Assembly: GCA_904377845.1 (NCBI GenBank)
Contig: CAJFGR010000009.1
Location: forward strand, 1-64,000
DNA length: 64,000 nt
Source: an uncultured Ruminococcus sp.
Lineage (GTDB): Bacteria > Bacillota > Clostridia > Lachnospirales > Lachnospiraceae
Reading direction: 5' to 3'
Under the pieces are notes generated by a model, which worked only from the letters and a program-made list of their open reading frames with translations, was not told where the DNA came from and searched no databases. Made by a program: the position numbers and the translations under genes. Position 1 is the first letter of the stretch. Every line of letters begins with the position of its first letter. This document shows, one piece after another, positions 47,254-57,645 of this stretch.

Positions 47254-48219
47254 TTATTCTGTAATATGGTATTCTCTGTACAGCTTTTCCCGCATCTCCT
47301 TATTCAGCGTCACTTCCTCCAGAAGATCCATCTTCCTGTCTCTTACGAGCAGCCGGACAAGCGTTCCCAGATCCTTTTCTCCTTCCATACGACCTTCCGT
47401 GCGGCCTTGTATACGTCCCTCTGCACGGCCCTTTTCTTCTATCATCTCACTCAAATTGCACATAAAGTCTATCTCCTTTCTGACTCCTGTATCAAGTGGA
47501 ATCCTGTATTCTTTTTCCAACTGTTCCAATATCTCCTCTTTTGTCATGCTCTGCGAAAATACCGTGTTGAGAAGCCGGATCATTTCATTTCTGGCGTCGT
47601 CACTGTTTTCCCTCAGACAGATCTGCGCCACACATAACTTATCATATGCTTTCTTTTCATCCGGTATCCCGCAGATCAGATCTTCTTTCCGGATATGATA
47701 GAGCGAAACCGCATTCCCTATATATTCCGGTGCCTGAAAGCACAGCCAGATCGAATACACTTTTTTACACCCGTCATAATTGTCCAGCGTAAATTCCAGG
47801 TTAATCTGGGATGATATCATCCGCCCGCAGTAGACGATCCCTCTCGTCACGATACGATAGCCCGGATTCATATTTTTCTGCGCTTCCAGATCTATCAGCA
47901 GCTTGATCTTCTCCTGTTCTTTTGTGATAATGGAGAAGCGGATATCATAACTCAGCGTTCCCTCTTCACTGGAGACATCCTCCGTGTTCTCTTCCGTGAT
48001 CCTGCCCGGTCCTCCCTCCAGTACGCTTACGGAACCGATTTCCGGGCTTCCTTCAATGCACCGGATAATTTCTTCTATCGTATATCTTTCGACTTCTTCG
48101 ACTACATTTTTCAGTATATATGCCAGAATATGTTTATCTGACAATACCTTCTTGCACTGGGCATCATATTTTCTTTTGTGATTATCACTTTCGATATTTG
48201 TTGTTATTCCTGTTTTCAT
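47254..48219 (-). CDS. Rpn family PD-(D/E)XK nuclease/putative transposase
   Basis: KYDAQCKKVLSDKHILAYILKNVVEEVERYTIEEI, YDIRFSI..IKLLIDLEAQK; start MKTGITTN. Confidence 0.8.
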   Translation of the reverse strand: MKTGITTNIESDNHKRKYDAQCKKVLSDKHILAYILKNVVEEVERYTIEEIIRCIEGSPEIGSVSVLEGGPGRITEENTEDVSSEEGTLSYDIRFSIITKEQEKIKLLIDLEAQKNMNPGYRIVTRGIVYCGRMISSQINLEFTLDNYDGCKKVYSIWLCFQAPEYIGNAVSLYHIRKEDLICGIPDEKKAYDKLCVAQICLRENSDDARNEMIRLLNTVFSQSMTKEEILEQLEKEYRIPLDTGVRKEIDFMCNLSEMIEEKGRAEGRIQGRTEGRMEGEKDLGTLVRLLVRDRKMDLLEEVTLNKEMREKLYREYHITE

Positions 48220-48435
48220 ATCTTTTCTTTTTCGGCCGCGATAACAACATCGATTGATTATGTCCTCATTATACTGATATTTCTCTCTGATTTCAAGCCA
48301 AACGCCCGTACACCAACAGTGAAGTGTGAAGAGTAAAAGCCCATATGCAGACATACCTAGCATAAAAATGGGACCGCAATATGCGATCCCTCTGATATAT
48401 CTTTCTATGATCTGAACAAATTACTTTCTGTCTTC

Positions 48436-49707
48436 TTACGCCTCATCAATAGCTTTTCCGATATCGTGCCTCATATACTTGTTCTTGAAGTCTACCCACT
48501 CTGTCGCGGCATAAGCATTCTTTCTCGCTTCTTTCAAATCTTTTCCTTTTGCCGTAACGCCGAGCACACGTCCGCCGTTTGTCACGATCTGTCCGTTCTC
48601 GAATTTTGTTCCGGCATGGAAGCAGTAATAGCCGTCATGCTTCTTGAACTCGTCAAGGCCTTTGATCGGGAAGCCTTTGTCATACTTCACCGGATAGCCG
48701 TCGGATGCAAGTACTACGCAGACCGCCGCGTTATCCTCGAACTGAAGGTCGATCTGATCCAGTGTACCGTCGATACATGCCTCGACTACATCGATGATAT
48801 CATTCTTCATACGGGGCAGTACGACCTGTGCTTCCGGATCACCGAAGCGGGCATTGTACTCCAGTACTTTCGGTCCGTCCGCAGTCAGCATCAGACCAAA
48901 GAATATTACCCCCTTGAACGGGCGTCCTTCTGCTGCCATGGCATCAACCGTCGGCTGATAGATATATTTCTCACAGAACTCTTCCACTTCTTTTGTGTAG
49001 AACGGGCTCGGGGAGAATGTGCCCATTCCGCCTGTATTCAGACCGGTATCGCCGTCTCCCGCACGCTTATGGTCCTGGGCGCTTGTCATCGTCTTGATCG
49101 TCTTGCCGTCCACGAATGAGAGAACAGATACCTCACGTCCGGTCATGAACTCTTCAATAACCATCTCATTTCCCGCCGTGCCGAACTTCTTGTCCAGCAT
49201 GATCGTCCTGACACCCTCTTTTGCCTCTTCCAGATTCTGGCAGATGAGCACGCCTTTTCCGAGCGCAAGGCCGTCCGCTTTCAGAACGATCGGGAACTTT
49301 GCTGTCTCAAGATATTCCAGTGCCTTATCCGGATCTGTAAAGTTCTCATAAGCCGCTGTCGGAATATTGTATTTCTTCATCAGATCTTTGGAAAATGCTT
49401 TTGATCCCTCAAGGATCGCCGCATTCTTCTTCGGACCGAATGTGCGGATGCCCGCTTCTTCCATGACGTCCACGAGACCTCCTACCAGTGGATCGTCCAT
49501 ACCTACGATACACAGGTCAATATCATTTTCCTTTGCAAATGCCGCCAGTTTGTCGAACTCCATGGCGCCGATGTCGACGCACTGGGCATACTCTGCGATT
49601 CCCGCATTTCCCGGCGCACAGTAGATCTTATCTGCTTTCGGGCTCTTTGCCACGCTTGCCGCAATGGCGTGTTCTCTTCCACCGCTTCCCACGATCAGTA
49701 TTTTCAT
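48436..49707 (-). CDS. purD: phosphoribosylamine-glycine ligase
   Basis: ILIVGSGGREHAIA, FGDPEAQVVLPRM. Confidence 0.97.
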   Translation of the reverse strand: MKILIVGSGGREHAIAASVAKSPKADKIYCAPGNAGIAEYAQCVDIGAMEFDKLAAFAKENDIDLCIVGMDDPLVGGLVDVMEEAGIRTFGPKKNAAILEGSKAFSKDLMKKYNIPTAAYENFTDPDKALEYLETAKFPIVLKADGLALGKGVLICQNLEEAKEGVRTIMLDKKFGTAGNEMVIEEFMTGREVSVLSFVDGKTIKTMTSAQDHKRAGDGDTGLNTGGMGTFSPSPFYTKEVEEFCEKYIYQPTVDAMAAEGRPFKGVIFFGLMLTADGPKVLEYNARFGDPEAQVVLPRMKNDIIDVVEACIDGTLDQIDLQFEDNAAVCVVLASDGYPVKYDKGFPIKGLDEFKKHDGYYCFHAGTKFENGQIVTNGGRVLGVTAKGKDLKEARKNAYAATEWVDFKNKYMRHDIGKAIDEA

Positions 49708-49781
49708 CTGTAAACCTCCTCATCCGGTCTTATCTGTATTGATATTGTCCGTTGTCCTTGTTCCATCCGCCGATGCTTCTG

Positions 49782-50441
49782 TTACGACAGGATCGTTGTT
49801 TTATGGTCGGCCACCCGCACTTTTCCATTTGCGATCAGGTCGATTGCTTTCGGCAGGATCTTCCATTCTGCCTGTTCCATCACTCTTCGCTGGAGCACCT
49901 CAGGCGTATCCCCCTGCTGTACTTCTACCGCTTTCTGCAGGATGATCGGTCCTGTATCGGTTCCTTCGTCCACAAAGTGTACGGTAGCCCCGACTACCTT
50001 TACCCCCCGGGCAAGAGCCGCCTCATGAACTTTTAAGCCATAGTAGCCCTTTCCGCAGAAAGACGGGATAAGAGACGGATGAATATTGATCATCCGGTTT
50101 TCATATTTTTTGATCATCTCCGGCGGGATCACAACAAGGAAACCTGCCAGCACAACAAGATCCGGCTCATAACTGTCCACTGCCTCCAGCAGCTTTTCAT
50201 TGAAAATATCCCGTGTCTCGAAATCTTTCGGAGATACACACATAGACGGAATGTCATTTTCTTCCGCCCGCTTCAGTGCATATGCATTTTTATTGTTGCT
50301 GATCACTCCCACGATCTGTGTGTTCGTGATCGTACCGTCTTTTACGCTGTCGATGATCGCCTGCAGGTTTGTGCCGCCTCCGGATACCATCACGACAACG
50401 CGCAGCGGCTTGTCTGCCGCTGCACCTGTCCTCTCTAGCAT
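49782..50441 (-). CDS. purN: phosphoribosylglycinamide formyltransferase
   Basis: VMVSGGGTNLQAIID, MINIHPSLIPSFCGKGYYGLKVHEAAL. Confidence 0.97.
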   Translation of the reverse strand: MLERTGAAADKPLRVVVMVSGGGTNLQAIIDSVKDGTITNTQIVGVISNNKNAYALKRAEENDIPSMCVSPKDFETRDIFNEKLLEAVDSYEPDLVVLAGFLVVIPPEMIKKYENRMINIHPSLIPSFCGKGYYGLKVHEAALARGVKVVGATVHFVDEGTDTGPIILQKAVEVQQGDTPEVLQRRVMEQAEWKILPKAIDLIANGKVRVADHKTTILS

Positions 50442-51460
50442 AATTCTACTCCTTTGTCTCCTGCCTCAATGCGTCCCACTACATACGGCGCATCTCCGGC
50501 AGCGCGGATCGCCTCCATGGCGCGGTCTGCGTCCGCCTCATCCACTGCAACGATCATACCGAGTCCCATATTGAATGTATTGTACATCATCTGCTCCGCG
50601 ATATCTCCGTCTACAGAGAGCATATTAAAGATCGGCGGGATCGGATAGCTGTCTTTCCGGATCACTGCCTTTGTGCCCTCTTTGAGCATACGGGGAACGT
50701 TCTCGTAGAAACCGCCGCCTGTAATATGGCTGCACGCTTTCACCGTCACGCCGGCGTCTTTGATGCTCTTGAGCGCCTTTACATAAATCCTTGTGGGAAC
50801 AAGAAGCGCCTCTCCCAGCGTGGATCCGAGGCTGTCATAATATGTATCCAGAGCCTCGCGTTTCATGCTGAATACCTGTCTGACGAGAGAATATCCGTTG
50901 CTGTGAATGCCTGTCGATGCCATTCCGATGAGCACATCTCCGGCTTTTAAGTTTTCTCCTGTGATCATATCTTTCCTGTCGCAGACACCTACGGCAAATC
51001 CTGCCAGGTCATACTCGTCCGGAGCCATCAGCCCGGGATGTTCCGCTGTCTCGCCGCCGATCAGCGCCGCCCCTGCCTGAAGACAGCCCTCAGCTACGCC
51101 TTTGACGATATCCGCGATCTTCTCCGGCTCATTTTTTCCGCAGGCAATATAATCCAGAAAGAAAAGAGGTTCTCCTCCCGCGCACGCAATGTCGTTGACA
51201 CACATTGCCACTGCATCAATTCCGATTGTATCGTGCTTATCGAGAATCATGGCCAGCTTTACCTTAGTCCCGCATCCGTCCGTGCCGGACAGAAGCACCG
51301 GCTCCTCCATTTCTTTGATCTTCGCAAGGGAAAATGCACCTGAAAATCCGCCGAGTCCTCCAAGCACTTCAGGGCGCATTGTCTTTTTTACGTGCTCTTT
51401 CATCAATTCTACCGACTTATACCCGGCTTCGATATCAACGCCTGCTTTCTTATAATCCAT
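50435..51460 (-). CDS. purM: phosphoribosylformylglycinamidine cyclo-ligase
   Basis: YKKAGVDIEAGYKSVELMK, GTDGCGTKVKLA, GGETAEHPG, ITGGGFYENVPR. Confidence 0.97.
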   Translation of the reverse strand: MDYKKAGVDIEAGYKSVELMKEHVKKTMRPEVLGGLGGFSGAFSLAKIKEMEEPVLLSGTDGCGTKVKLAMILDKHDTIGIDAVAMCVNDIACAGGEPLFFLDYIACGKNEPEKIADIVKGVAEGCLQAGAALIGGETAEHPGLMAPDEYDLAGFAVGVCDRKDMITGENLKAGDVLIGMASTGIHSNGYSLVRQVFSMKREALDTYYDSLGSTLGEALLVPTRIYVKALKSIKDAGVTVKACSHITGGGFYENVPRMLKEGTKAVIRKDSYPIPPIFNMLSVDGDIAEQMMYNTFNMGLGMIVAVDEADADRAMEAIRAAGDAPYVVGRIEAGDKGVELC

Positions 51461-51478
51461 TCTCTGCTCTCCTGTTAA

Positions 51479-51994
51479 TTATTTTTCATTTATATATGCT
51501 TCATATCCGATCTCATGCAGTTTGTCTGCCTTTGCCTGAACGCCGGCTTTCATCTCTTCAGAATAGTCTTTCAGCTTCTGAAGGATCTCCGGATCTGATA
51601 CGGCAAGTATCTTCGCCGCAAGGATCGCCGCATTCATTCCGCCGTCAATGGCAACTGTTGCTACCGGGATTCCCGGCGGCATCTGTACGATAGAGTAAAG
51701 TGCGTCCATACCGTCCAGATTCTTGCCTGACATCGGCACACCGATTACCGGCATCGGGAAGAGTGCTGCACACATTCCCGGAAGATGAGCTGCCATACCG
51801 GCTCCCGCGATAATCACCTTTACGCCTCTTCCCTCGGCTCCCTTCGCCCAGTCGAAAAATGTATCCGGCATCCTGTGCGCGGAAATGATCGTCATCTCAT
51901 AGTCGATTCCCAGTTTTTCAAGCATTGATGCAGCCTTGCTCATGACCTTCAGGTCCGAGTCACTGCCCATTACGATTGCTACTTTTGGCATCAT
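51479..51994 (-). CDS. purE: 5-(carboxyamino)imidazole ribonucleotide mutase
   Basis: VAIVMGSDSDLKVM, SAHRMPD, GAGMAAHLPGMCA. Confidence 0.97.
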   Translation of the reverse strand: MMPKVAIVMGSDSDLKVMSKAASMLEKLGIDYEMTIISAHRMPDTFFDWAKGAEGRGVKVIIAGAGMAAHLPGMCAALFPMPVIGVPMSGKNLDGMDALYSIVQMPPGIPVATVAIDGGMNAAILAAKILAVSDPEILQKLKDYSEEMKAGVQAKADKLHEIGYEAYINEK

Positions 51995-52017
51995 AACTCC
52001 TCCTTATAAGTGAACTA

Positions 52018-54120
52018 TTACTTCTCCAACGGCTCGTTTAAAATTTCCGTCCCCGGCAGAACAAATCTTCCGTCTTTTATTAGTATAATGTGTTTTCCAT
52101 CTTTTGTCACTACACTTATTTCTTCTAACTCTTCATAAGGTATAGTTATATCTGTATGGCAGTTAAAGTAAGCTTTTGACACATCCTCTTTCCGGTTCAG
52201 TGAAACCGAATTATCTTTTGCCACGATCTCCTTGCCGTTCGGATTGTAGACACGGATATCTTCACTCCATGAATAGCAGGTATCGCCCACTGCAAAATGA
52301 GGCCCCGTCTTCTCTGCGATGAGGATCGGCATCTTATCCTCAATACTGTATTTCTTTCCTGCCACGTAGGCTGTTGTATTCGTGCCGATGGCGAATTCTC
52401 CGAGAGGCAGCGACTTATGCCCTTTTAGAACATTGTCCTCAATATATCTGCGTCCCTCTTCATGATCATCAAAGCTTCCGCAACGGTAGTCCGTGATCAT
52501 TCCGTCCTCAAATGTCAGCTCCAGGTCCTTATACTGCAGCCCCTCAAGATATACACGACTGACATGGAGCACGCCCGCTGTCCCCTCAAGTACGGGGGAA
52601 GTAAACACCTCGCCTACCGGAATATTGACATCTGCCACACAGTTTTCAAAAATTGTTTCTTTCTCAGGATCATTCAGGTGATACAGCTTCACTTTGAGAT
52701 CTGTCCTGTTCTCTCCCCGGCCTTTCACATGAACATATTCCCCCTGGTCAAGAGCATCGATCATTGTCTGCTGTACTTTCTCATAGAGCTTCGCGTCCAG
52801 TGTATTGATGCGGATCACTTCATCAAAGATCTCCGGATATTTCTCTCCGATCTCAGGCACAGGATAAGCTACAATGGTAAAGCTGCGCTCTTCGCCTTTG
52901 ATATATTCGTTCGTAAGCTGCCCCGACCGGCTGTCGTAGCTGACCGCCAGCTTCTTCTGTTCTTCATTATAGGACGGCGCTTCCGGCACCGATTTCGGTG
53001 AAAACGGTTTCTCCCCGAATGTCTCCATGACCGCCGGCCCTGCAAACTGCGCTGCCAGATCTTTGTGCTGCTCGTAGACCGTACGGGCCACTTCCAGACG
53101 ACGCTCGATATACCGTTTATCCATAAAAAGCGCCTGATCCTGACGGTGGTCATATTCATACTGCCAGTTCGGCACTGCGCCGTAATATCCGATCTTGTGA
53201 TGCTCCCGTTTTGTGATAACACTGGATGCCGCACGGTAAATGACAGGCTTAAGGCCCATCTGGCGGAAATTCTCTATGGCAATACGGATCACCTTTTCAA
53301 AACCGAGACTGTAGCGGATATTGACCACTGATTTTTTCGACAGATCCTTCCCTGTGTTTATAAATCCGATACGATATCCTTCTGTGTACACATCCGCCAT
53401 TTTCCGGAGCGTTTCCTCCGGGAGCGTACGCAGGTGTCTTGCTGTCCCCATCTCATTCTCCGTAATATATTCGCCGAATCTGTAGAGATATCGGTCATTT
53501 TCAAGATCGGCATTCTCGATGATATCCGCAGCGAATGAGTGAACCGGGTCAATCTGTTCCATGATCCGGTCTGCCAGGAACACATCGCAGTAATCACTTG
53601 CATACCAGTAAAAAATATCACGTATTTCCCTGGGTTCCGGAAGCGTATCGCTTTCAAAACTGTTATAAACTTCGATCAGGAGTTCAAACAGAATCGTCAG
53701 ATAATCTACTCTGTTTTCAAAGGAGTATGGGATACCGGAACGCATCTCCACATAGAGCATACTCAGCAGCCGTCCCATTTCCAGACCGAATTTTTCCACG
53801 GCATAGATAGGATTTGCATAGCTGCCGCCGTAATGTTCCTCCAGAATATCACTGTAGAGAATCTCATTGAGGCGCTTCATCTCCTCAACGCTGTACCGTT
53901 CCCACTCGCCGTTTTCCACCTTCCGCCTCACATTTTCAAGCTCCAGTAAAAAGATCGCCACATCCTGGAAATAGGGCACATACTGCTCCGGCACTGTCTC
54001 CTCGGAGACGATTCCGCGAAGTCTGCCGACCGCCAGGATATGGCGTTCTTCATACTGTTTGTTCTTTTCTTTCTGTATTTCTTCTCTGTTCATCAACATA
54101 AAGACCTCCCGTTCATCCAC
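52018..54120 (-). CDS. M29-family (AmpS-like) aminopeptidase
   Basis: C-terminal NIPVGEVFTSPVLEGTAGVLH, LGEFAIGTNTTAY, HFAVGDTCY. Confidence 0.8.
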   Translation of the reverse strand: MDEREVFMLMNREEIQKEKNKQYEERHILAVGRLRGIVSEETVPEQYVPYFQDVAIFLLELENVRRKVENGEWERYSVEEMKRLNEILYSDILEEHYGGSYANPIYAVEKFGLEMGRLLSMLYVEMRSGIPYSFENRVDYLTILFELLIEVYNSFESDTLPEPREIRDIFYWYASDYCDVFLADRIMEQIDPVHSFAADIIENADLENDRYLYRFGEYITENEMGTARHLRTLPEETLRKMADVYTEGYRIGFINTGKDLSKKSVVNIRYSLGFEKVIRIAIENFRQMGLKPVIYRAASSVITKREHHKIGYYGAVPNWQYEYDHRQDQALFMDKRYIERRLEVARTVYEQHKDLAAQFAGPAVMETFGEKPFSPKSVPEAPSYNEEQKKLAVSYDSRSGQLTNEYIKGEERSFTIVAYPVPEIGEKYPEIFDEVIRINTLDAKLYEKVQQTMIDALDQGEYVHVKGRGENRTDLKVKLYHLNDPEKETIFENCVADVNIPVGEVFTSPVLEGTAGVLHVSRVYLEGLQYKDLELTFEDGMITDYRCGSFDDHEEGRRYIEDNVLKGHKSLPLGEFAIGTNTTAYVAGKKYSIEDKMPILIAEKTGPHFAVGDTCYSWSEDIRVYNPNGKEIVAKDNSVSLNRKEDVSKAYFNCHTDITIPYEELEEISVVTKDGKHIILIKDGRFVLPGTEILNEPLEK

Positions 54121-54154
54121 ACTTCAACTTCTGACTGTTCCGAATCGAACGCTG

Positions 54155-54523
54155 TTACAGTCCGCCGATAAAAAGCGCAAAGAAAACAATCAGAGTCACA
54201 GAACTGACCGGAAGTCCGATTTTACAGGTCAGATAATTACGTTCCCGCTCATAAAATCCACGGATTGCCAGACGGATTCCGTTAATGGCAAGCACAAGAG
54301 ACAGAATCGCAAGACCACCGATAATTCCCGGAGCGTTTCCCCGTGCTATAAACGCGCCTGTAATGCATCCTGCCAGAATCAGCAGGCCGCCGAAACCGTT
54401 TATACAGGAAACCACCCCCATACGGGAATGCTTGAAACTTGCCTGCCCGTATTTGCGCGAGCCCCTTTTTTTCCTCTCTTTTTCTCTGCGGCGCTCCTCA
54501 GCGCTTTTTCCGATTTCGAACAT
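54155..54523 (-). CDS. small membrane protein
   Basis: 122 aa, three hydrophobic segments. Confidence 0.55.
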   Translation of the reverse strand: MFEIGKSAEERRREKERKKRGSRKYGQASFKHSRMGVVSCINGFGGLLILAGCITGAFIARGNAPGIIGGLAILSLVLAINGIRLAIRGFYERERNYLTCKIGLPVSSVTLIVFFALFIGGL

Positions 54524-54974
54524 GATGTTTTCTCCTTATCTGATTGCATATTGCAAATAAAATATAACCCAGCACACCGCCTATCGTATTAAGCAGTATA
54601 TCGTCCACATCGAAACTGCCCACTTTCGTAAAAAGCTGGACGATTTCCACACACAGACTCAGCCCCATACTGGCAAACAATGTCTTAAAAAAGCCTCTTA
54701 ATTTACTTGCCATAGAGATAAAAAAGCCATACGGGACAAAAATCAGTATGTTGCCCGCCAGATTGGCAAACACTGCAAATGTTCCCAGCTGCTCCCTGTA
54801 TGTGATAAACCTTCTGATCTCCTTAAAGAGTTCAAGATTGTAGCGGTAATCCTCGGCAATCTCTGTCCTGCCGTACCATTCGGCGACAAACAGGAAGTAA
54901 ATCAGGAAACCGACATATAATAAAAACAGGACTTTACCGAATGCCCTGATAATTTTTGCTTTCTTCCCACTCAA
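54498..54974 (-). CDS. VanZ-like family protein
   Basis: NLAGNILIFVPYGFFISM, SLCVEIVQLFTKVGSFDVDDILLNTIGGVLGY. Confidence 0.9.
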   Translation of the reverse strand: MSGKKAKIIRAFGKVLFLLYVGFLIYFLFVAEWYGRTEIAEDYRYNLELFKEIRRFITYREQLGTFAVFANLAGNILIFVPYGFFISMASKLRGFFKTLFASMGLSLCVEIVQLFTKVGSFDVDDILLNTIGGVLGYILFAICNQIRRKHHVRNRKKR

Positions 54975-55081
54975 AATAATACCCCTGACACTTTGAAAAG
55001 GGGACCGGCTCTCCTGCCGCCCCCTTATCCTGCTTGTTTTTTACTCAGCAGCGCCGCTTGGGCGTGGCTGATCTTATCTTT

Positions 55082-55231
55082 CTAAAATGTAATCTCCTTT
55101 TTATGTTTAAGCAGAATGGATCCGCTGATAATAGAAAGGACGCCTGCCGTAATGCCCACTGTAAGGATGATAATTCCGACTACAATATTTCCGACACCAC
55201 TGTTCTTCATCGCCGTATATGCCTTTTCCAT
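55082..55231 (-). CDS. 49-aa single-domain membrane protein, pyr operon tail (absent from ORF track)
   Basis: my translation: MEKAYTAMKNSGVGNIVVGIIILTVGITAGVLSIISGSILLKHKKEITF*; GGAGG RBS upstream. Confidence 0.65.
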   Translation of the reverse strand: MEKAYTAMKNSGVGNIVVGIIILTVGITAGVLSIISGSILLKHKKEITF

Positions 55232-55244
55232 ATCATGCGCCTCC

Positions 55245-55925
55245 TTATTTTACACCATATGTTTCATAGTATGTATCAATCGCTGCCTTTAATGTATCAT
55301 CAATAACAACTTTTCCGTTATATTCTTTATTGTACAGGCACTCGACCACTTCTTCCATCGTCACGATCGCAGCCGTATCAAACCCGTAGAGGTCCTTAAT
55401 CTCATCCAGCGCGCATTTCTCGCCGCCTTTTCCCACTTCCATCCTGTTCAGAGATACAATAAGTCCGACGATAGTCACATCTGCCGCTCCTCTTACCTTC
55501 GGCACGGTCTCTTCCATGGACTTTCCTGATGTGGTCACATCTTCGATCATGATCACCCGGTCGCCGTCTTTTAACTTGCTTCCGAGGAAACTGCCCTTAT
55601 CTGCTCCGTGGTCTTTCTCCTCCTTGCGGTCCGAACAGTAGCGGACTTCCTTTCCGTACAGCTCGCTGTATGCAATAGCTGTCACGACACTGAGCGGAAT
55701 CCCTTTGTATGCAGGTCCGAAGAGCACATCGAAATCATCGCCGTATTTATCATGAATTGCCTTTGCATAATACTCGCCCAGCTTCTTTAACTGAGAGCCG
55801 GTCACATAAGCTCCGGCATTCATAAAGAACGGGGATTTTCTGCCGCTCTTTAATGTAAACTCACCAAATTTGAGCACATCGCTGTCCACCATAAAATGAA
55901 TAAATTCCTGCTTGTACTGTTCCAT
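55245..55925 (-). CDS. pyrE: orotate phosphoribosyltransferase
   Basis: FGPAYKGIPLSV, VIMIEDVTTSGKSM. Confidence 0.97.
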   Translation of the reverse strand: MEQYKQEFIHFMVDSDVLKFGEFTLKSGRKSPFFMNAGAYVTGSQLKKLGEYYAKAIHDKYGDDFDVLFGPAYKGIPLSVVTAIAYSELYGKEVRYCSDRKEEKDHGADKGSFLGSKLKDGDRVIMIEDVTTSGKSMEETVPKVRGAADVTIVGLIVSLNRMEVGKGGEKCALDEIKDLYGFDTAAIVTMEEVVECLYNKEYNGKVVIDDTLKAAIDTYYETYGVK

Positions 55926-55943
55926 ATCATAACCTCCCTATTA

Positions 55944-56846
55944 TTATTTCACAATTCCGACCATTTCGTCAACCGTCCGGAATCCCTGACGTTTCATGTA
56001 TTCCTCAATTCCGTCCACAATCTTCATTGTCACGCCCGGGTCATGAAAGTTTGCCGTTCCGACCGACACTGCGCTGGCTCCCGCAAGGATCATCTCAATG
56101 GCGTCCTCTGCAGTCGATATGCCGCCCATACCGATAATCGGCACATTTACGGCATTTGCAGCCTCATACACCATGCGCACGGCAATCGGGTGAATCGCCG
56201 GCCCGGACACGCCGCCCGTCCTATTTGCCAGCACAAAACTCTTGCGGTTGATATCGATCTTCATTCCCGTGATCGTGTTGATCAGGGATACTGCATCCGC
56301 ACCTCCCGCTTCCACAGCCTTTGCCATCTCCGCAATACTGGTCACATTAGGGCTCAGCTTCATGATCACCGGCTGTTTTGCATATTTCTTTACAGCTTTT
56401 GTAATATCCTCCGCTGCTTTCGGATTCTGTCCGAAGGCGATACCGCCCTCTTTGACATTGGGGCAGGAGATATTGATCTCCAGCATATCCACATCCTCAT
56501 CCGCCAGACGCTCTACTACCTCGCAGTAGTCCTCAGTGGACTTCCCGCACACATTTACGATAATCTTTGTATCATATTGCCTCAGGAACGGAATATCCCT
56601 CTCGCAGAACACGTCAATCCCCGGATTCTGAAGCCCTACGGCGTTCATCATTCCCCCGTACGTCTCCGCCACTCTCGGAGTCGGATTACCGGTCCAGGGG
56701 ATATTTGCCACGCCCTTTGTCGTCACCGCGCCCAGACGGTTAAGATCCACATAGTCTGCGAACTCAGCGCCCGAGCCGAATGTACCGGATGCTACCGTCA
56801 CAGGATTCTTCCACTCTACACCGGCGATATTTACTTTCATATTCAT
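55944..56846 (-). CDS. pyrD: dihydroorotate dehydrogenase, PyrDB type
   Basis: VTVASGTFGSG, EINISCPNVKEGG, GMGGISTAEDAIEMILAGASAVSVGTA. Confidence 0.97.
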   Translation of the reverse strand: MNMKVNIAGVEWKNPVTVASGTFGSGAEFADYVDLNRLGAVTTKGVANIPWTGNPTPRVAETYGGMMNAVGLQNPGIDVFCERDIPFLRQYDTKIIVNVCGKSTEDYCEVVERLADEDVDMLEINISCPNVKEGGIAFGQNPKAAEDITKAVKKYAKQPVIMKLSPNVTSIAEMAKAVEAGGADAVSLINTITGMKIDINRKSFVLANRTGGVSGPAIHPIAVRMVYEAANAVNVPIIGMGGISTAEDAIEMILAGASAVSVGTANFHDPGVTMKIVDGIEEYMKRQGFRTVDEMVGIVK

Positions 56847-57631
56847 CAGATCTCCACCTCCGTAGAAAGGAATACCGGACCGTCTTTACAGATCCGCTTG
56901 TTGTGTACATTGCTGTGGTGGTCCTTCTCTTTCGACTGGCACACACACGCCAGACAGGCTCCGATTCCGCAGGCCATGCGCTCCTCAAGAGAAATGTAGC
57001 ACTCAATGCCGTTCTCCTCGGCATACGCCTTGATTGCGCGTAACATAGGCGTCGGACCGCAGGCATAAATAACATCCGCCCCAAGAGCATTCTCCCGGAT
57101 AGCGTCCATTACATTTCCTTTTGTGCCGACACTGCCGTCTTCCGTCGAGATATACACCTCACCGTTCTGCTCAAATTCTTCTCTCAGAAATGTCTCCGCA
57201 TCCCGATAGCCTGCGACGATCTGTTTCTTCTCACATTTCATCTGCTTTGCCAGCTCAAGGATCGGCGGTACGCCAATGCCGCCTCCCATGAGGAAAGCCC
57301 GTTTGCCTTCCGCCTTTTCTACAGGGAAACCGTTCCCGAGAGGTCCGATTACAGGAATCGTATCCCCTGCCTGAAGTTTTGAGAACTCCTCGGTTCCCGT
57401 ATTCTTTCCCGTTACACGGTACACAACACGGAGACTTCCGTTTTCCGTATCAATCTCACAAATACTGATCGGACGGGGAAGCAGCTTGCTCCCGTCATTG
57501 GTATACATGGAAATAAACTGTCCCGGCTTCGCCTCTGCTGCAGCCTCTGTTTTGATCCACATACTGTAGATATCCTGCGCGATCCTCTCCTGTGAAATGA
57601 CCTGCGCTTTTTCTTTTTTCTTATTTGCCAT
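56846..57631 (-). CDS. pyrK: dihydroorotate dehydrogenase electron transfer subunit
   Basis: LPRPISI, GGGIGVPPILELAK, ERMACGIGACLACVCQ. Confidence 0.97.
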   Translation of the reverse strand: MANKKKEKAQVISQERIAQDIYSMWIKTEAAAEAKPGQFISMYTNDGSKLLPRPISICEIDTENGSLRVVYRVTGKNTGTEEFSKLQAGDTIPVIGPLGNGFPVEKAEGKRAFLMGGGIGVPPILELAKQMKCEKKQIVAGYRDAETFLREEFEQNGEVYISTEDGSVGTKGNVMDAIRENALGADVIYACGPTPMLRAIKAYAEENGIECYISLEERMACGIGACLACVCQSKEKDHHSNVHNKRICKDGPVFLSTEVEI

Positions 57632-57645
57632 AACTGCTCCTTCTT

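Noticed and set aside
54498-54974. VanZ-like gene as glycopeptide resistance
   Set aside because: VanZ-like proteins are common chromosomal membrane proteins; no van cluster is present.
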